Positions 25,559-37,750 of a DNA stretch of 64,000 nt are shown piece after piece; the stretch's first letter is position 1, and each line of letters begins with the position of its first letter. The notes under the pieces were generated by a model, which saw only the letters and a list, made by a program, of their open reading frames with translations, had not been told where the DNA came from and did not search any database. The stretch comes from Nigrospora sphaerica (Eukaryota; Ascomycota; Sordariomycetes; Amphisphaeriales; Apiosporaceae). Made by a program: the position numbers and the translations under genes. The DNA lies in contig JAGVVL010000002.1 of assembly GCA_018287875.1 (NCBI GenBank), positions 5,518,001 through 5,582,000 on the forward strand, given 5' to 3'.

Positions 25559-27546
25559 ATGGCGAACCACAGGCGCCAAGACAAGGGCGTGGCCAGCGCC
25601 ATCACCATGGTCGACAACGAGGCGAATGGGGAGACATCCCCGCTGATCGGCGCGGGCGCCGGACCGGATGCGGCCTCGCCTGGTGCCGAAAGGAGAGAGA
25701 ACTGGGCGTCGGACGACTTCCTGGGACTGCCATGGTATAAGCGACCTTCGGTATGTTATCCCGCCGTCGGGACTGCCCGCCAGACCGGAACCGCCGTCTC
25801 ACTTAAACTGCCCAGGTATACTGGCTTCTCGGGCCGTACTTCCTCTTCACCCTCGCCTTCGGGGGTGTTATTGTGCCCAAGCTCAACCTGTAAGTCTGGG
25901 GGTTGCCGGCCCATCCTGGCGACGGGGCACTAATGCGTAACGCGCGTAGAATCATCGATTTGGTCTGTCGCGGTTACATGGCGGACCAAGAAATGCTGGA
26001 TCCCACTTTCCCCTTCACCCCCGTGGTGCCGGGCGGAGACAACCCGCAGTGCCGGATTCCCGCGGTGCAGCGCAACGTTGCCACTTTCACCCTCATGTCG
26101 AGCGTCCTCACGGGAGCCTTGAGCGCCCTCGTTGCGCCCAAGCTGGGCTCACTCTCGGACCGCTACGGCCGTACCAGCCTGCTGACGGTGGCGTCGTGCG
26201 GCGGTGTGGTGAATGAGATCATCACCATCTTTACCGCCAAGTATCCCGACCTGGTCGACTACCACTGGCTGCTCGCCGGCGCCTTCTTCGACGGCATCAC
26301 GGGCTCCCTCACGGCCGGCAGCATCCTGGCCTCCTCCTACACCAGCGACTGCTCCCCGCCGTCGAAGCGTGGTGTGCGTATCGGCTACATGCACGCCTGT
26401 TTCTTCACCGGCCTGGCCTTTGGCCCGCTGATGGCCGGTTACCTCGTCAAGTGGACGGGAACGCTGCTGTCCATATTTTATGTGGCGCTGGGGTGCCATA
26501 TCTTCTTCATCCTGTTTATCTACTTCATCACGCCCGAATCCCTGTCCAAGAAGCGCCAGATGCTTGCGCGGCAGAAGCACGAGAAGGACAAGGAGGTCCT
26601 CGCCGAGTCGATCCAGGCTCGCCTGCAGGGTACCGTGGCCCGAACGCTCCCCGCTTGGGTGTCGAGGCTGGTCAGCGCGAACCCCTTGGAGCCTCTCCGG
26701 ATCCTGGCGCCGAGCGGGCCGCACCACAAGCGCCTCCGGCGGAACATGGTGCTACTTGCCTTGATGGACGCCGTCATCATTTCCGTGGCCATGGGCTCCG
26801 CAGCCGTCACGATTCTCTACGTCGAGTACATTTTCAGCTGGGACGTGCTGGACACGTCGCGCTTCGTGTCCTTCATGAGCTTCACCCGCGTCACCGTGCT
26901 GCTCGGCCTCTTCCCGCTCGTCAACTACATCTTCCGCATCCGGCCGCTGCAGCGCCGGCGCCGCGAGAGTGGCCGTCCGGTGGTCGAGTCCAACTCGGGC
27001 ATGGACGAGCTCGACGTCTGGATGCTCCGTGTCGCACTGGTGTCGGACGTCTGCGGCACCATCGGCTACATTTTCAGCCGCAGTCCCCAGCTCTTCGTCT
27101 TCTCGAGCGTCGTCAGCTCCGTCGGCGGCCTCGGCGGCGCCGTGATCCAGAGCGCCATCACCAAGCACGTGCCGGCCGAGCGCGTCGGCTCCCTGCTGGG
27201 CGCCCTCGGCCTGCTCCACGCCCTCGGCCGCGTGCTGGCGCCCATGCTGTTCAACGGCATCTACGCGGCGACCGTGGACACGTACCCGCAGGCCTTCTAC
27301 GTTATGCTCGCCGCGCTGTTTGGGCTGGCGCTGCTGGCCAGTCTGTACATACGACCTCACCGTACGTCGTCCCTTTCCTCCCGTTTTGAAAAGAGTCTCA
27401 AAATGCTAACTCCACCTCCAGTGTTCCTCCAAGAGGACGGCTACGTCGCTCCACCCCAAGAAGACACACTCGGTATCGGTTTCGGGAGGGACGAGGAAAT
27501 AGTGGCCGAGACCGACATCGCCACCGAGCCTTTCCCGAGGGTATGA
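25559..27546 (+). CDS. MFS transporter (DHA1/tetracycline-resistance-like)
   Basis: A 600-residue integral membrane protein of the major facilitator superfamily, probably a proton-coupled exporter. Four exons, 25559-25750, 25816-25889, 25950-27361 and 27422-27546, give an open frame; the introns are 65, 60 and 60 nt. The acidic N-terminal tail (~60 residues) has ETSPLIG, a vacuolar-type dileucine-like motif seen in many fungal MFS proteins. The first membrane helix starts at VYWLLGPYFLFTL, so exon 2 encodes it. The loop 2-3 signature GSLSDRYGR is intact, followed by GFxxG-like helix 5 features (FFTGLAFGPLMAGYLV). A long central cytosolic loop follows (about residues 260-330), then six more hydrophobic segments. 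The tail holds an acidic region. The substrate cannot be inferred. Confidence 0.9.
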
Positions 27547-28296
27547 AGCTCGCCCCGTGACGATTTCATGAGGAGTTTAGAGTGTTTCAACGAGCATTTG
27601 GTTGCCAATATTGTCTGCAAAGACTAACTACATACATGTATACGAGCTTACGTTTGGGGTACATTCTTCTACACACGGTTCTTTCGGTCCCGAGGGGAGG
27701 CGATAGAACGGGGCCGCGAACACGCATGGCGCATACGGCGGCAGTGATTTTTTAACGCGCCTGGTCGGACGATCGCCCAGACCTTTAGAGATGGGACCAG
27801 TCGTCCAAGAAAGCGGTTTACGAAGAAACGCCCGGTGGTGACGTCAAACTTGCCTGGCGCCTTCTGATCCATCTACCGTGAACCGACAACCATTGAACGG
27901 TAATGCAAACCTATGAGAGCGCTTGCCGGCGTGCCATGTTTGCTTCGCAAACCCCCAATGTATACAAAAGAAAGAGCGATATCCACCATTGGTACTGTGC
28001 CCTCATTGGCCTCGGCAATATCTGGAATGGGCGGTTCGACGTTGGCTAGGCGCCCCTATTTCTATTGGCACGGGGTCCCGGTTTCCAAAACGCAAGTGTT
28101 ACCAAACTGCCGGACGAACGTGGAAAGGCAATTGGGTATTCTTTTTGAATTATAGATTAAATACTCGGCTATGCATTCTGCCACAGCTGCTAGAGACTAG
28201 CAGAAGCCCCCGGGTTATGAAGAAAAACACGACGCTTTCGCTTTAAATCATCGCAACATCATCATTATCCGGCCCCCCTCGTATCTAGGCAGGGCA
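27547..28296. other. Convergent intergenic region
   Basis: This 750 bp lies between the 3' ends of the MFS gene and the WSC-domain gene. No exon is recognised; a 67-codon minus-strand frame at 27669-27872 has no family match that I know. Confidence 0.6.
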
Positions 28297-31200
28297 TTAT
28301 ACCACCGTCGCGTTGGAGATGTAGAGGGAGAGGGTGCCGGAGCCACCGCAGAAGGTCTGCTGGTCGCCGCCGCAGCGGTTGGCGCAGGCGGCGGCCGTCT
28401 TGTTGGCGGCCTGGGGGTGGAGGGCGTTGGCGGCCCAGCACTCGCGGCTGTACTCGATGCCGGCGTAGCGGTAACCGCGCGAGGCGGCCCAGGCGAGGCA
28501 CTGCGGCACCGTGAGGGTGTCGTTGGCGAAGAAGCCACCGCCGCCGAGGGCGCGCGCCCCCGCCGGCTCGCCCACGCAGCCGTAGTAGGCGTAGTTGGCG
28601 TCTCCCGCCACCACCTGCGGCGGTCCACGTAGCTTGCCCGGCGCCGGCGACAGGTAGAGCGAGAGCTTGCTGCCGTCACCGCAGACCTGGCTCTTGTCGC
28701 CGCTGCACGCCATCTTGCACGCGCCGTTGAGGTCGTCGCCCCTCGTCTTCACCGAGTCGGCGCTCAGTGTCGTGCCGCAGTAGCACTCGCGGCCGTACTC
28801 GACGCCAAAGTACGCGTACGCCGTGCAGTTGGCGGCACAGGACTCGAGGGTCATGCCGGCGTAATTGAAGGACTTGGCCGTCAATGCCCGGCCATTGGTG
28901 GGCTCCGTGTAGCAGCCCTGGTAGGCGTACCCTGACACGGTCGGCCCGCTGGGGCTGGAGCTGGTCGGCGTTGCCGAAGAGGTCGTGACAGCGGCCGAGG
29001 ATGTGGTAATCGCGGCCGGAGAAGTAGTGGAAGACTTCGAGGACGATCCCACTGAGGCAGTTGAGCTGGTGCTCGAGGCCGCCGTGGACGTCGAAGGCGC
29101 GGGTACAGAGGAAGTGGTACTCGAGGCAGACGTCAACCCTAACGAAGCAGTCGCGGAGGCAGTGGTGGTGGATGAGGCGGATGAGGCAGATGCGGTCGAG
29201 CTCGCCTGGACAGACGATCCAGACGAAGCTGTGCTTGTTCCTGAAGTAGAGGTGGAGCTGGGACTCGAAGCCGAGCTGCTGGTCGAGGCCGAGCTGCTTG
29301 TCGTGGCGGAGCTGCTGGCGGAAGCCGAGCTGCTGGCCGAGGCTGAACTGCTGGACGAAGCCGAGCTGCTCGTCAAAACCGAGCTGCTAGCCGAAGTCGA
29401 AAGGCTGACCGAGGAGGCGGAGGCAGATGTGGCCGTGCTGGAGACCGAGGTGGAGGAGCTCGACGGGGCGAGGGTGTAGAGGTTGAGGCGGTTTCCGGCG
29501 CCGCAGTACTGCAGCTTGTTGCCGGCGCACAGCATGTTGCAGTCGCCCTCCTTGGCCGTGCTGCTTCCGGCGTTCAGGGCGGTGCCGCAGTAGCACTCGC
29601 GGCCCTGTGAGGATGGCATTAGTAAATGGTTTCACGGCGGCGACGGAACGTCGGGGGTTTTCCTTACGTATTCCACTCCCATCATGGCGTAGCCGGCACA
29701 GAACGAAGCGCACATGTCCACCGTCAGGCTGTCGTTGGCAAACGTATTCTGCGACAGGGCCCGCATCCCCGCGGCCTCGGTCACGCAGCGGGCGTAGGCG
29801 AAGGTGCCGGCGCGCTGGACCACAAGGGGCCCGGTCTGCGTGGGAGCGGCCGACGAGGTCGTGGTCGTAGTCGTGGCCGTGGTGGCTGCCGAAGAAGTCA
29901 AGGAGGCGCTGGTAGCCGCCGACGACGTGGCCGACGACGTAGCCGACGACGTGGCCGACGACGTAGCCGACGACGTGGCCGACGACGTAGCCGACGACGT
30001 GGCCGACGACGTGCTGGACGAGCTCGGGGCCGCGGCGCCATCGGCAAGCGTCTGGTTGAAGGTGAACATGGTGATACGGTTGCCCGCGCCGCAGGCCTGG
30101 CTGGAATTGCCAGCGCACGGCATGTTGCAGTCGGTCTGGGCGATGCCCGTCATGGTGCTCCCTTCGCCGAGGCTGTTGCCGCAGTAGCACTCGCGCCCGT
30201 ACTCGGCCCCGAAGTACTTGAAAGCCTTGCAGAACTTCATGCATGAGTCGAGGCTCGTCGTGTCGTCGGCGCGGTTGTCGCCCGTCAAGGCCCGGCCCTG
30301 CTTGGCCTCGGAGAAGCAGCCGACGTAGGAAAAGTTGCCAACGGACGCCGGTGTTACGAGCGGCTTGGCCACGGCTCCTCCCTGCCCGCCGCCGCCGCCG
30401 CCCCCGCCGCCGCCGGCGTTTGCGTTTCCGCCGTCGACGTAGGGCAAGGCTGCCGAGGTCGAAAAGACGGTGATGTAGGGGCCGCCGACGTGGAGCTCAC
30501 CATTGCCACCGCAGATCTCGTTGACGTTTCCTGTGCATGCGTAGTTGCAATCGGCATCCTTGGTGAATAGCTTCGGCAGCATGTTTCCGCTGATAGAAAA
30601 GGCTGTTAGTGGCTATCGCTTCAAGAGAAATGAAAAAGAGAAAAGGCGACCGCCAGCGAGCTAGTCGCCCAAGGATGGCTTTCGCCCGTATGGATACGTA
30701 CCACCAACACTCCGAATTGTACTGCGTGCCGGCAATGGCATACTTGCCGTCTGCACACGCCTGGATGCAGTTACCGTTGGTGTTGTTCTTGTTGCCGCCC
30801 CATTGCATCTTGGGAAGCTGGCGCCCTGGGTTGTTCTCGCGGGCGCAGCCGGTATACTGGAAAAGGGAGGAACCGTTCGCGGCCGCGGGTCCGTACTGCT
30901 GCGTGACGGCATTGCAGGTAAACTGGATGAACTGCTTGCCGAGGACGGGGTCTCCCGTGTTGATGGTCCATGTAGCGCTGCCATTGAAGGCAGCCATATT
31001 TACCTGCGACTTGGGAACGGAGCAGTACAGGTCCGCAGTTTGGCTCTCGCCGGCTGCCAGAGTTGTGCCCTCAGCGAGGTCAACGTTGTTGGCTGCTCCG
31101 ACGATGCCGCTGACTCCATAGGGCGGCTTCGAGACGGTAATGGAAAGACGGGCGGCATTGGGCCCGCCCACATTGGTCAGGCGCAGCTTGCGAGTCACTG

Positions 31201-33746
31201 TCGTGCCCTGGACAACATCGCCAAAGGTGAAGTCGACGCCGCTAGTGTAGTTGACCCAGCTCTTGCCATCGACGCTCTGGAACTCAATCTGTACCTTAGG
31301 GGTGGTGCTCGATGTTCCGAGAACGTCGAGCACGCCCTTGCCGCCATCCGAGGTGACGGCCACGAAAACGGCAAAGTTTCCGTTGGTGGACGGGTTGAAG
31401 TTGATGGGTATGACAGCCGTGGTCTTGGGCTCTATGGTGGACGGAAGGTTGAAGAAGGTGAAGGGTCCCACCGACGAAGCGCCGTTGGCCGTGGTGACTG
31501 GAGTCACCCACGGTCCAGTCTCCGACTCGACCGAGAACCGGAGCTCCGAGATGTGCAGTGGCGAGCTTCCCTGGTTGATGATAGTTGCAGACTGGTTGAC
31601 GCCGCCGGTAATCTGGCCTGTGATGATACCCGAGAAGGAAACCGTGTTGGGCGAGACCAGGAGCAGCGGGGCCTGGGACACGCCGGTTCCTGTCAGCTTG
31701 ACGGGAGTGTTGATGGCGTATTTAGCCTCGGAATTGGTGGTGTTGATGAGAGCACTGCTGGACAGAGACCCAACCTGCTTGGGTCGGAAGGAAGCATCGA
31801 AGCTGAAGGCGGCGCCCTTATTGAGGCTCAAGGGGAAGTTGGGCAGGCCGGAGAAGATAAAGTTAGGGTTGCCGAGGAGATCAATGCTGGTGATGGTCGT
31901 CTGGGTATTGGCACGGCACGTCACCTTCTGGGAAGCAGAAGTCTGGTCGATATTCACTTCGCCAAAGCTGGGGGGTGCAGTGCAGTTCAGGGGAAGGTCC
32001 ACGGGGGCTCCAAAGCCGTAGATGAAACCTTGGTTACTGGCCACGTAGCACATGGCGTCGCCGAAAACAGGGCGCCCAAACTTCATCGAGCCCGGCACGT
32101 TGAACGAGTTGATCATGGTCAAGCTGCCCTGGTCGTTGGGCTTGGCCTTGTATATGCGGAGGTTAATGCCCTCGACATCGGACACCCACAGAAGGCCCGA
32201 GTCGGCCTGTCCGTTCAGGGATGTCGTGGTACCGTGGCCTACACCCAAGATGTTGGCGTTTTGCTCGACCGTATCGGCAACGTGAGTGAAAGCGATGTTT
32301 CCGTCCGCGTTGCACCCGAACTTCCACACATGCGTCTTGTACTTGATGACGTTGATGTATACATAGCCCCCGTCCAGGGGCATGACACCCGCTGCGGCGT
32401 AGACGGAGTTCTCGTTCAGGAACTGCTGAGGCACGGCGTCAAACTGGTTCGGACCCATCTGGTAACCTCCCAGGTTGTCGAGGTTGAGCCAGTACGTCTT
32501 GCCCGATTTTCCTGTCACGATACCGATACGCCTGGCATTGGGGCAGCTGAAAGTAGACGAGGGCAGGATCTGTAGCGGGCTCGTTCCGAGGTCCTTGTCA
32601 GCTCCGTCGAGTTCTTGCTTCTCCCACGGCATAAAGAAGTCGATCGGGGTGATGGTGCCGTTCTCGTTGATCCGGGCGTTGACGGCGGCTTCTTCGAGTG
32701 CCGTGGGCGGCGTTCGGCCCTGCACGGGAACGCCTTTGAGCTGGGAGGCGTAGCCGTTGCCGGTAGCAAAGTACATGCTGCCAGCCTCGTATGCTAGACC
32801 TCCACCGCTCATCCAGACTCCGCCGCCTTTGACCGTATTCGGTTCATTGCCTGCCTGCGTGGCGAAAGTCTCGACCAGCTTGCCCGTGGTCTTGTCCCAG
32901 CCGAAGATGGCGCCAGTGAAGTTATACTGCACACAGTGGGACGCAAAGCCGGCATAGATGTACTGGCCAGTGTGCAGGAGGCCGGTGCGCTGGTGCTGGT
33001 TTCCGCTGATGAACATGCGGTTCGGGCTGGAAACAAGTCCACGGTCAGAAAAGTGGACAACTACTCGGTGGTTCCATACGGCGCATAGACTCACTTGTTC
33101 CGGAAGATGGCACCCTCCAGGGACGTAGGAAAGCCCGCACGCTCCTCCAGCGTGTTGACATCGACGGCATGGAACAGCATTTCGCCGTTCAGGCGGCCGC
33201 TAGTGAAGCCCTTCTTGTAGGTCTTGGCTACGAAGTAGAGCGTTTCCGTCTCCGGATCGATGACACCGGTTCCCGTCACACCGATCGTGGGGTTGATATC
33301 CACGCACCCGTCGAGGTCTATGGACGAATTAGCACGAGCATCCCAAGGGCGGATACGGAAGGGACCCTACCGGAAGTAAGAAAGGGGATGTGGAGGGCTC
33401 TGGAGTTCACGATAGCGCCCGTCTTGGCATCCAGCTGGTAGAGGTTGTTCTGGGTCGTGAGGACATAGACATATTGTTTGCCGCTACTGCTGAGCGTATA
33501 CACTAATGGCTGGGAGAAGACCTGCTCGGCACCGAGGTTGTTGTAGTTCCCGGGCAACTTCGTCTTGAATAACTGACCGAACTGAGGGCTGCCAACAATA
33601 GTAGGGTCCATGTTGTGGTTGTCCTGGTAGCCGGTTCTGGAGTTATCACCACCCCACGTGATGGTGTCCGTTGAGGCCAGTCCATAGACGCTCTGAAAGA
33701 GGCTAACCAGGGCAATCGCCCACATCAGGAGGCTGGAATGCGCCAT
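28297..33746 (-). CDS. Secreted PQQ-propeller/ASH-like/five-WSC-domain protein
   Basis: A very large predicted extracellular protein of 1,717 residues. Exons are 33746-33371, 33317-33095, 33026-30702, 30589-29668 and 29604-28297; the introns are 53, 68, 112 and 63 nt, each with a CTAAT/CTGAC/CTAAC branch. The N-terminus is a clear signal peptide ending near VYG-LAS. Residues ~25-545 resemble a quinoprotein-type (PQQ) beta-propeller, with ITWGGDNSRTGYQ, QRTGLL...FASHC and WDKTTGKLVETF. Residues ~550-900 hold about three ASH/Hydin-like immunoglobulin repeats. Five WSC carbohydrate-binding domains follow, starting near residues 922, 1060, 1238, 1507 and 1618, with GRECYCG and C-x-(A/G)-GN motifs. 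Ser/Thr/Ala-rich, presumably O-mannosylated, linkers separate WSC2 from WSC3 and WSC3 from WSC4. There is no C-terminal membrane helix or GPI signal, so it is not a classic WSC stress sensor. The substrate and any redox activity are unknown. Confidence 0.9.
29921..30004. repeat. Coding minisatellite (12-bp unit, 24-bp higher-order period)
   Basis: Seven full tandem copies of the 12-bp unit gacgacgtRgcc, whose eighth-to-ninth positions alternate gtg/gta so that the true period is 24 bp. On the minus strand it encodes repeated Ser-Ser-Ala-Thr in the linker between the second and third WSC domains. It is likely polymorphic in copy number. Confidence 0.9.
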
Positions 33747-35970
33747 TCTGAAGGTGGAGCTGGGCGGCGATTTGCTGGATGCTGGAGTTCTCCGGGAACG
33801 AAGGGCGACGAGGTGAGGATGCCGAACCTATATAGTCAAGCTGCCCGGGCCACGCACCCTTATTTTACTATCGAGCAGCCGCAATGGGTTCCAACGCGGG
33901 CGCGGAATCCTTTCCCAGCTCGCTCGTCCTGTGCTCCCGTGGGGTACCAAGGAAACCCCTATCGTATACCAGCGCCGCATAGTGTCACTAGACCAGCCCT
34001 GCTGGGCTTGAAGGCCGACCATGCCGGCGCGAATCGAGACTGGCTGGTGATGTACCTGGAGCCCCGAACAAGGGATGCAGGCATACTTTCCCTTTCGGGA
34101 AAGTCATGACTGCCGTCGGGTCCTGGGCCTCCTTTTTGATTAGCGCCACTCGGTCCAGTCCATCGGCTTCGACGGTCTGGGCCGGGCGGGTCGTCGTCAA
34201 TGAACCGTCAGGCTGCTTGGCTCAGCTTGATTCATAAGAGCTCAAGGCCGTTGCGGCTGAAGCTCATGCGCTACTGAAAAACGAACAAACAGCTCGTTCC
34301 GGCGCTTCTAGGCCCAAGCTGCGCGACCACGCGATTAGCGCTGCTGATCGCGCACCCAGCTAACGGAACCGAGGAGCTGGTTTGGAGGCCATATCGGCGC
34401 CTAGGTTCCTCGGACCCTGGATGCCAGCTCATGCAGGTATAGATAGGGTGGCGGTGGAAAAGATGTGTAGGTACCCAATTACTCGGGCCGGGCTGCTTAG
34501 CAGGTTTAGCGGCTGTGGTGTCGACGCCGGCCGTATCCTGCAATTTCACAATGCAGCTAAAATTCTCAACGACGCGGTCTTCAAGAGAAGAAGAGGGGGA
34601 AAGAGCGAGTGGGTAGGACCCAACCTGCCGGTGAATAGTCACGGGACTTTCTCTCACTCTCGCCCAGCGTAAATCCGCTCCTGAGGCATATATCCCTCGG
34701 GCGTTGGCTCTGCCTTCGCTCAATCTTGGACGCCTGGTCGGAAAACACCAAAAACTTGCCCTCGGCTGGTCGACTCGGAGAAAAGATCGGGATCGGCGAT
34801 GCAGAGGCTCTGCATTGCATGGGGATCAAGTCACCCAATCGGCTTCTTTTATGCGGCCGGCTATCGCAGCTGAGCGCGAACCCCCTCGCCGTGAGGGCCT
34901 GCATTCCCGACACGCATGGGGTCTGAAAGTGGAAAAGAAGAAAAAAAAAAGGACAAGGCAAATCGCAAATACCGACATGCAGGTACAGTGCAGCCCTTGG
35001 CGGCAGGCGCTACTGCCGTACCTGCATTGGTGCTGCCATTTCAGCTGCCATCTACCCACGCCACCGGAGGCAGTGTTAGTCGCCCCGTTCCCGTACGACG
35101 ATAGTAGTTTGGCAGGCCAACGGGGTACCTAATAAGTGCAGGTGAGCGTGTCGGCCAGTGGATAGTCCCGGTGGACGCCCCGAGATAAGGGAGCACGACC
35201 TGTCGTCGACTGCTCGCGTCGGTAGCAAGCCGACTCCATCGAGGCCCGGCTTCGGTGCCTTTGAGTTAGCATCTGCCCGCTCCCGGTCCGCTCAAGAAGC
35301 AGTCGGGCTCGCTTCAGGTCAAGAAGGCTCGAAGACGGGCCCAGACCAACGGACTAGCTTCAGTCGGTACCTTCAGCCAGTGTGCTCCTTTGCGGGGCCG
35401 CCCCGAACCCATTCACCACGTGGGCCAGGCGAGACAACACATGACCAAAGCGTGGCAAGAGGCGGAACCTCCGGAGGCACCTCATTGCACTCAAGATTCT
35501 GCAAAAAGGAATGAGCAATGGCTCTGTTGGCTGGCGCCATCACTCCTTGCGTAATCTCTCTGCCGTAGGTCACCTCCTCCTTCTTGCTTCGTGATGGTTG
35601 CGAATGGGAGGGAGAGCAGCTTGGGACTGGTTAGAGACCTGCCCTGGGCAGGGGGGGGGCCTTGACAGCTGGAGGCGTGGATCTTCTTTATTGGGTATGG
35701 TTTGGGCAGCCGGCTCAGATCGACCTGGACGGGGGGGCTAGGTCCCTGGTAACCCGAAAGCGTCGCCGCCCCCTCGACGATGCCGCAGAGCTGCCTCGTT
35801 CGGTACATCTAGTATCTTCAACCTGGAAACGACAGTCCTCGCGTGGGAGGGAGGGAAATGCGCAGGCCCGCGCCGGCCTCCTCCCGTCTTCTGGCCCAGC
35901 CCAGCCAACCAGTCACGACAAGCGGCCACGGCAGCTGTCCTTCCCCCTCCGGTACGGGTACGGTTCTCGC
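33747..35970. other. Intergenic region between the WSC-domain and HIT genes
   Basis: These 2.2 kb hold the promoter of the WSC-domain gene and the 3' flank of the HIT-family gene. No exon with family resemblance is visible on either strand. A run of 9 G lies near 35651 and an A-rich run near 34940. Confidence 0.6.
33828..33835 (-). promoter_or_regulatory. TATA box of the WSC-domain gene
   Basis: The palindromic CTATATAG lies about 85 bp upstream of the ATG at 33746, at a typical TATA distance. Confidence 0.45.
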
Positions 35971-36883
35971 CTAGCTGCCTTGGGGTTCCTCGCCGGCCAT
36001 CCTCATGGCCATCAAGACGCCCTTGAACGTGGCGGCCTCCTCTTCCATCTCCTCCATGGTCCGCGGCTTGCGGTCGGCGTCCTCAATCCGGGGAAAGCCG
36101 CCGCCGGGCTGCGGGCGGCCGTGGTCGCGGTCCCACAGGGCGCCGCCCACGTTACCGTCCTCGGCCGCCATCATCTCGTAGATCTTGTCGTCGGGGCCGG
36201 CGGCCTTGGCCGTGGCGCCGGGGATGCGAGGGATGACGTGCACGTGCAGGTGCGGCACCGTCTGGCCCGCCTCGCTGCCGTCCTGGATGGCGATGTTGAA
36301 GGAGCCGGCCTCGGGCGTGCCGGGCGGCCGCGGCTCCGGGTCGTGCTCCGGGTCCCGGCTCAGGTCCTGGTCCGCCAGGTCGGCCTCCTCGCAGACAGCG
36401 CGCGTGAAGTAGTGCCGCGCCAGCATGCGCTGCACGCGCTGCACCGCCTGCATGAGGTCCGTCAGCTCGGGCGCCGACAGGTCCGTGAGCCGCTTGTGCG
36501 GCTTCTGCGGGCAGACGAGGACGTGGCCCGGCAGCAGCGGCTTGAGGTTCACGAGGGCGAACGAGTGCTGTGTCTTGAGAAAGACCTGTAGGGGAAGGGT
36601 CAGCGACGTTCTTCCCCGCCCTCCCGCCCTCCCCTGGGGTTGTGGCGTGCTCTCCCACCCCCCGAGTCGGACGACACGACGGCGTCCACGTGTGGACCGT
36701 TTGGGGACTCGGAAGCGGCGCCAATTTTGCCGCGCGCAGGCAAGCGGGAGCCGTGCTCACCTGGGACGTGACCTCGAACGGGCCGAAGCGGATCGGCTCC
36801 GACGGCTTGGTGGTCATCTTCCGTGACCAAAAACCCTTAGTAGTGCTTGCCATGAATCCGACGGCTCTGGTGGGCATGGCCAT
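35971..36883 (-). CDS. HNT2: Fhit-type HIT-family dinucleoside polyphosphate hydrolase
   Basis: Hydrolyses Ap3A-type dinucleoside polyphosphates. Two exons, 36883-36761 and 36585-35971, with a 175 nt intron (GTGAGC/CTACAG), give 245 residues. The join makes IRFGPFEVTSQ-VFLKTQHSFALVNLKPLLPGHVL continuous, which matches the Fhit N-terminus. The catalytic triad region is QDGSEAGQTVPHLHVHVIPR (H-x-H-x-H). Compared with human Fhit it carries an acidic insertion (EHDPEPRPPGTPEAG) and a longer C-terminal tail. In-frame ATGs at 36883, 36877, 36853 and 36817 compete as the start; the last has an A at -3 and would give a 223-residue protein closer to the family start. I list the first ATG; the extra 22 residues are basic and could be a targeting extension. 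Confidence 0.88.
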
Positions 36884-37750
36884 CTCCAACGGGCAGTGGG
36901 TGGTCGTCGGGTGTGGCTTGATATTAGTAGGAGCGGGTTAGTGCTATGTACGGAGGTACAGGCCTGGAGGCGGGCATTCCCCCCCCTTGCCTCTCCTTGC
37001 CAGTGCGTCTCCTTTACGTCCACCACAGGTAGGCTGTACGTGTGGGGGCCGAAATACACAGAGGAACATTGATCCATCCATGCATGCACCCGACGGGGTA
37101 AGTGGGCCTGGCCTGCCAGGTGCAAAAAGGGCCTGGAAGCCCGGCGGATGGCGCGCCGCGGCCCGGGAGCCTCAATCCCAGAGGCGCGTCAACTTTGGGT
37201 TCGGGTCCCAAAGGAGAGCGGCTATTTGTTTGTATTTAGAAGATTCCCGGTGTAGTGGAAAGCGGCTGTGCGGTCTCGTCCACAATAGAGCCGTTGTCGG
37301 GGAACAATTCGGACCCTTTGTTTTCCATACGCACGCATGTGCTTCCCCTTGGGCCAAATAAGAGAGGCGCGATGCGATTACGCCTTTCAGCTAGCTACGT
37401 ACTGTGTACTTACTTACGCAAGTACTCTCTCGCTCGCTCGCTCTGTAGGGGCTTCCTCCCTGCCTCTTTTGCCTCCTGTTCTAGCTCGACTCATGCCCCC
37501 TTCTTTTTAGGTAAGTACCGGGGGGGCAGATGCACCTCCGATTCGTCCCCAAGACAAGAACCTGTAATGATCAAAAGCATCATCGTCGACTCTCGATTCC
37601 TGTCGCCAGCTGTCTTTGTTGGTACAAGTAAGACCGATCCAACGCCCGAACGATGACATCTGTCTATCCATACCTACTTAAGTACCTACCTACACCGCGC
37701 TTCCCAAGTCAAGTAGACGTGCCAACCCCAACCCCAGCCCAAACCGCGCG
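36884..37750. other. HIT gene promoter and CTF18 3' flank
   Basis: A spacer of 867 bp between two minus-strand genes. It contains clustered TACCTAC/CTTAAGTAC words near 37670-37692 and a CTCG repeat at about 37426-37443. No gene is seen. Confidence 0.6.

Noticed and set aside
27669..27872. 67-codon minus-strand frame between the MFS and WSC genes
   Set aside because: Considered as a transposase relic, but no motif, terminal repeat or composition change supports it.
28985..29479. Acidic Glu/Ala/Val-rich plus-strand frame
   Set aside because: It is the reverse complement of the Ser/Ala/Thr-rich linker of the WSC protein, which necessarily reads as an acidic repeat on the other strand.
30803..32575. 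590-codon plus-strand frame opposite the WSC/PQQ gene
   Set aside because: Antisense shadow of a gene with signal peptide, propeller and WSC motifs; no independent evidence.
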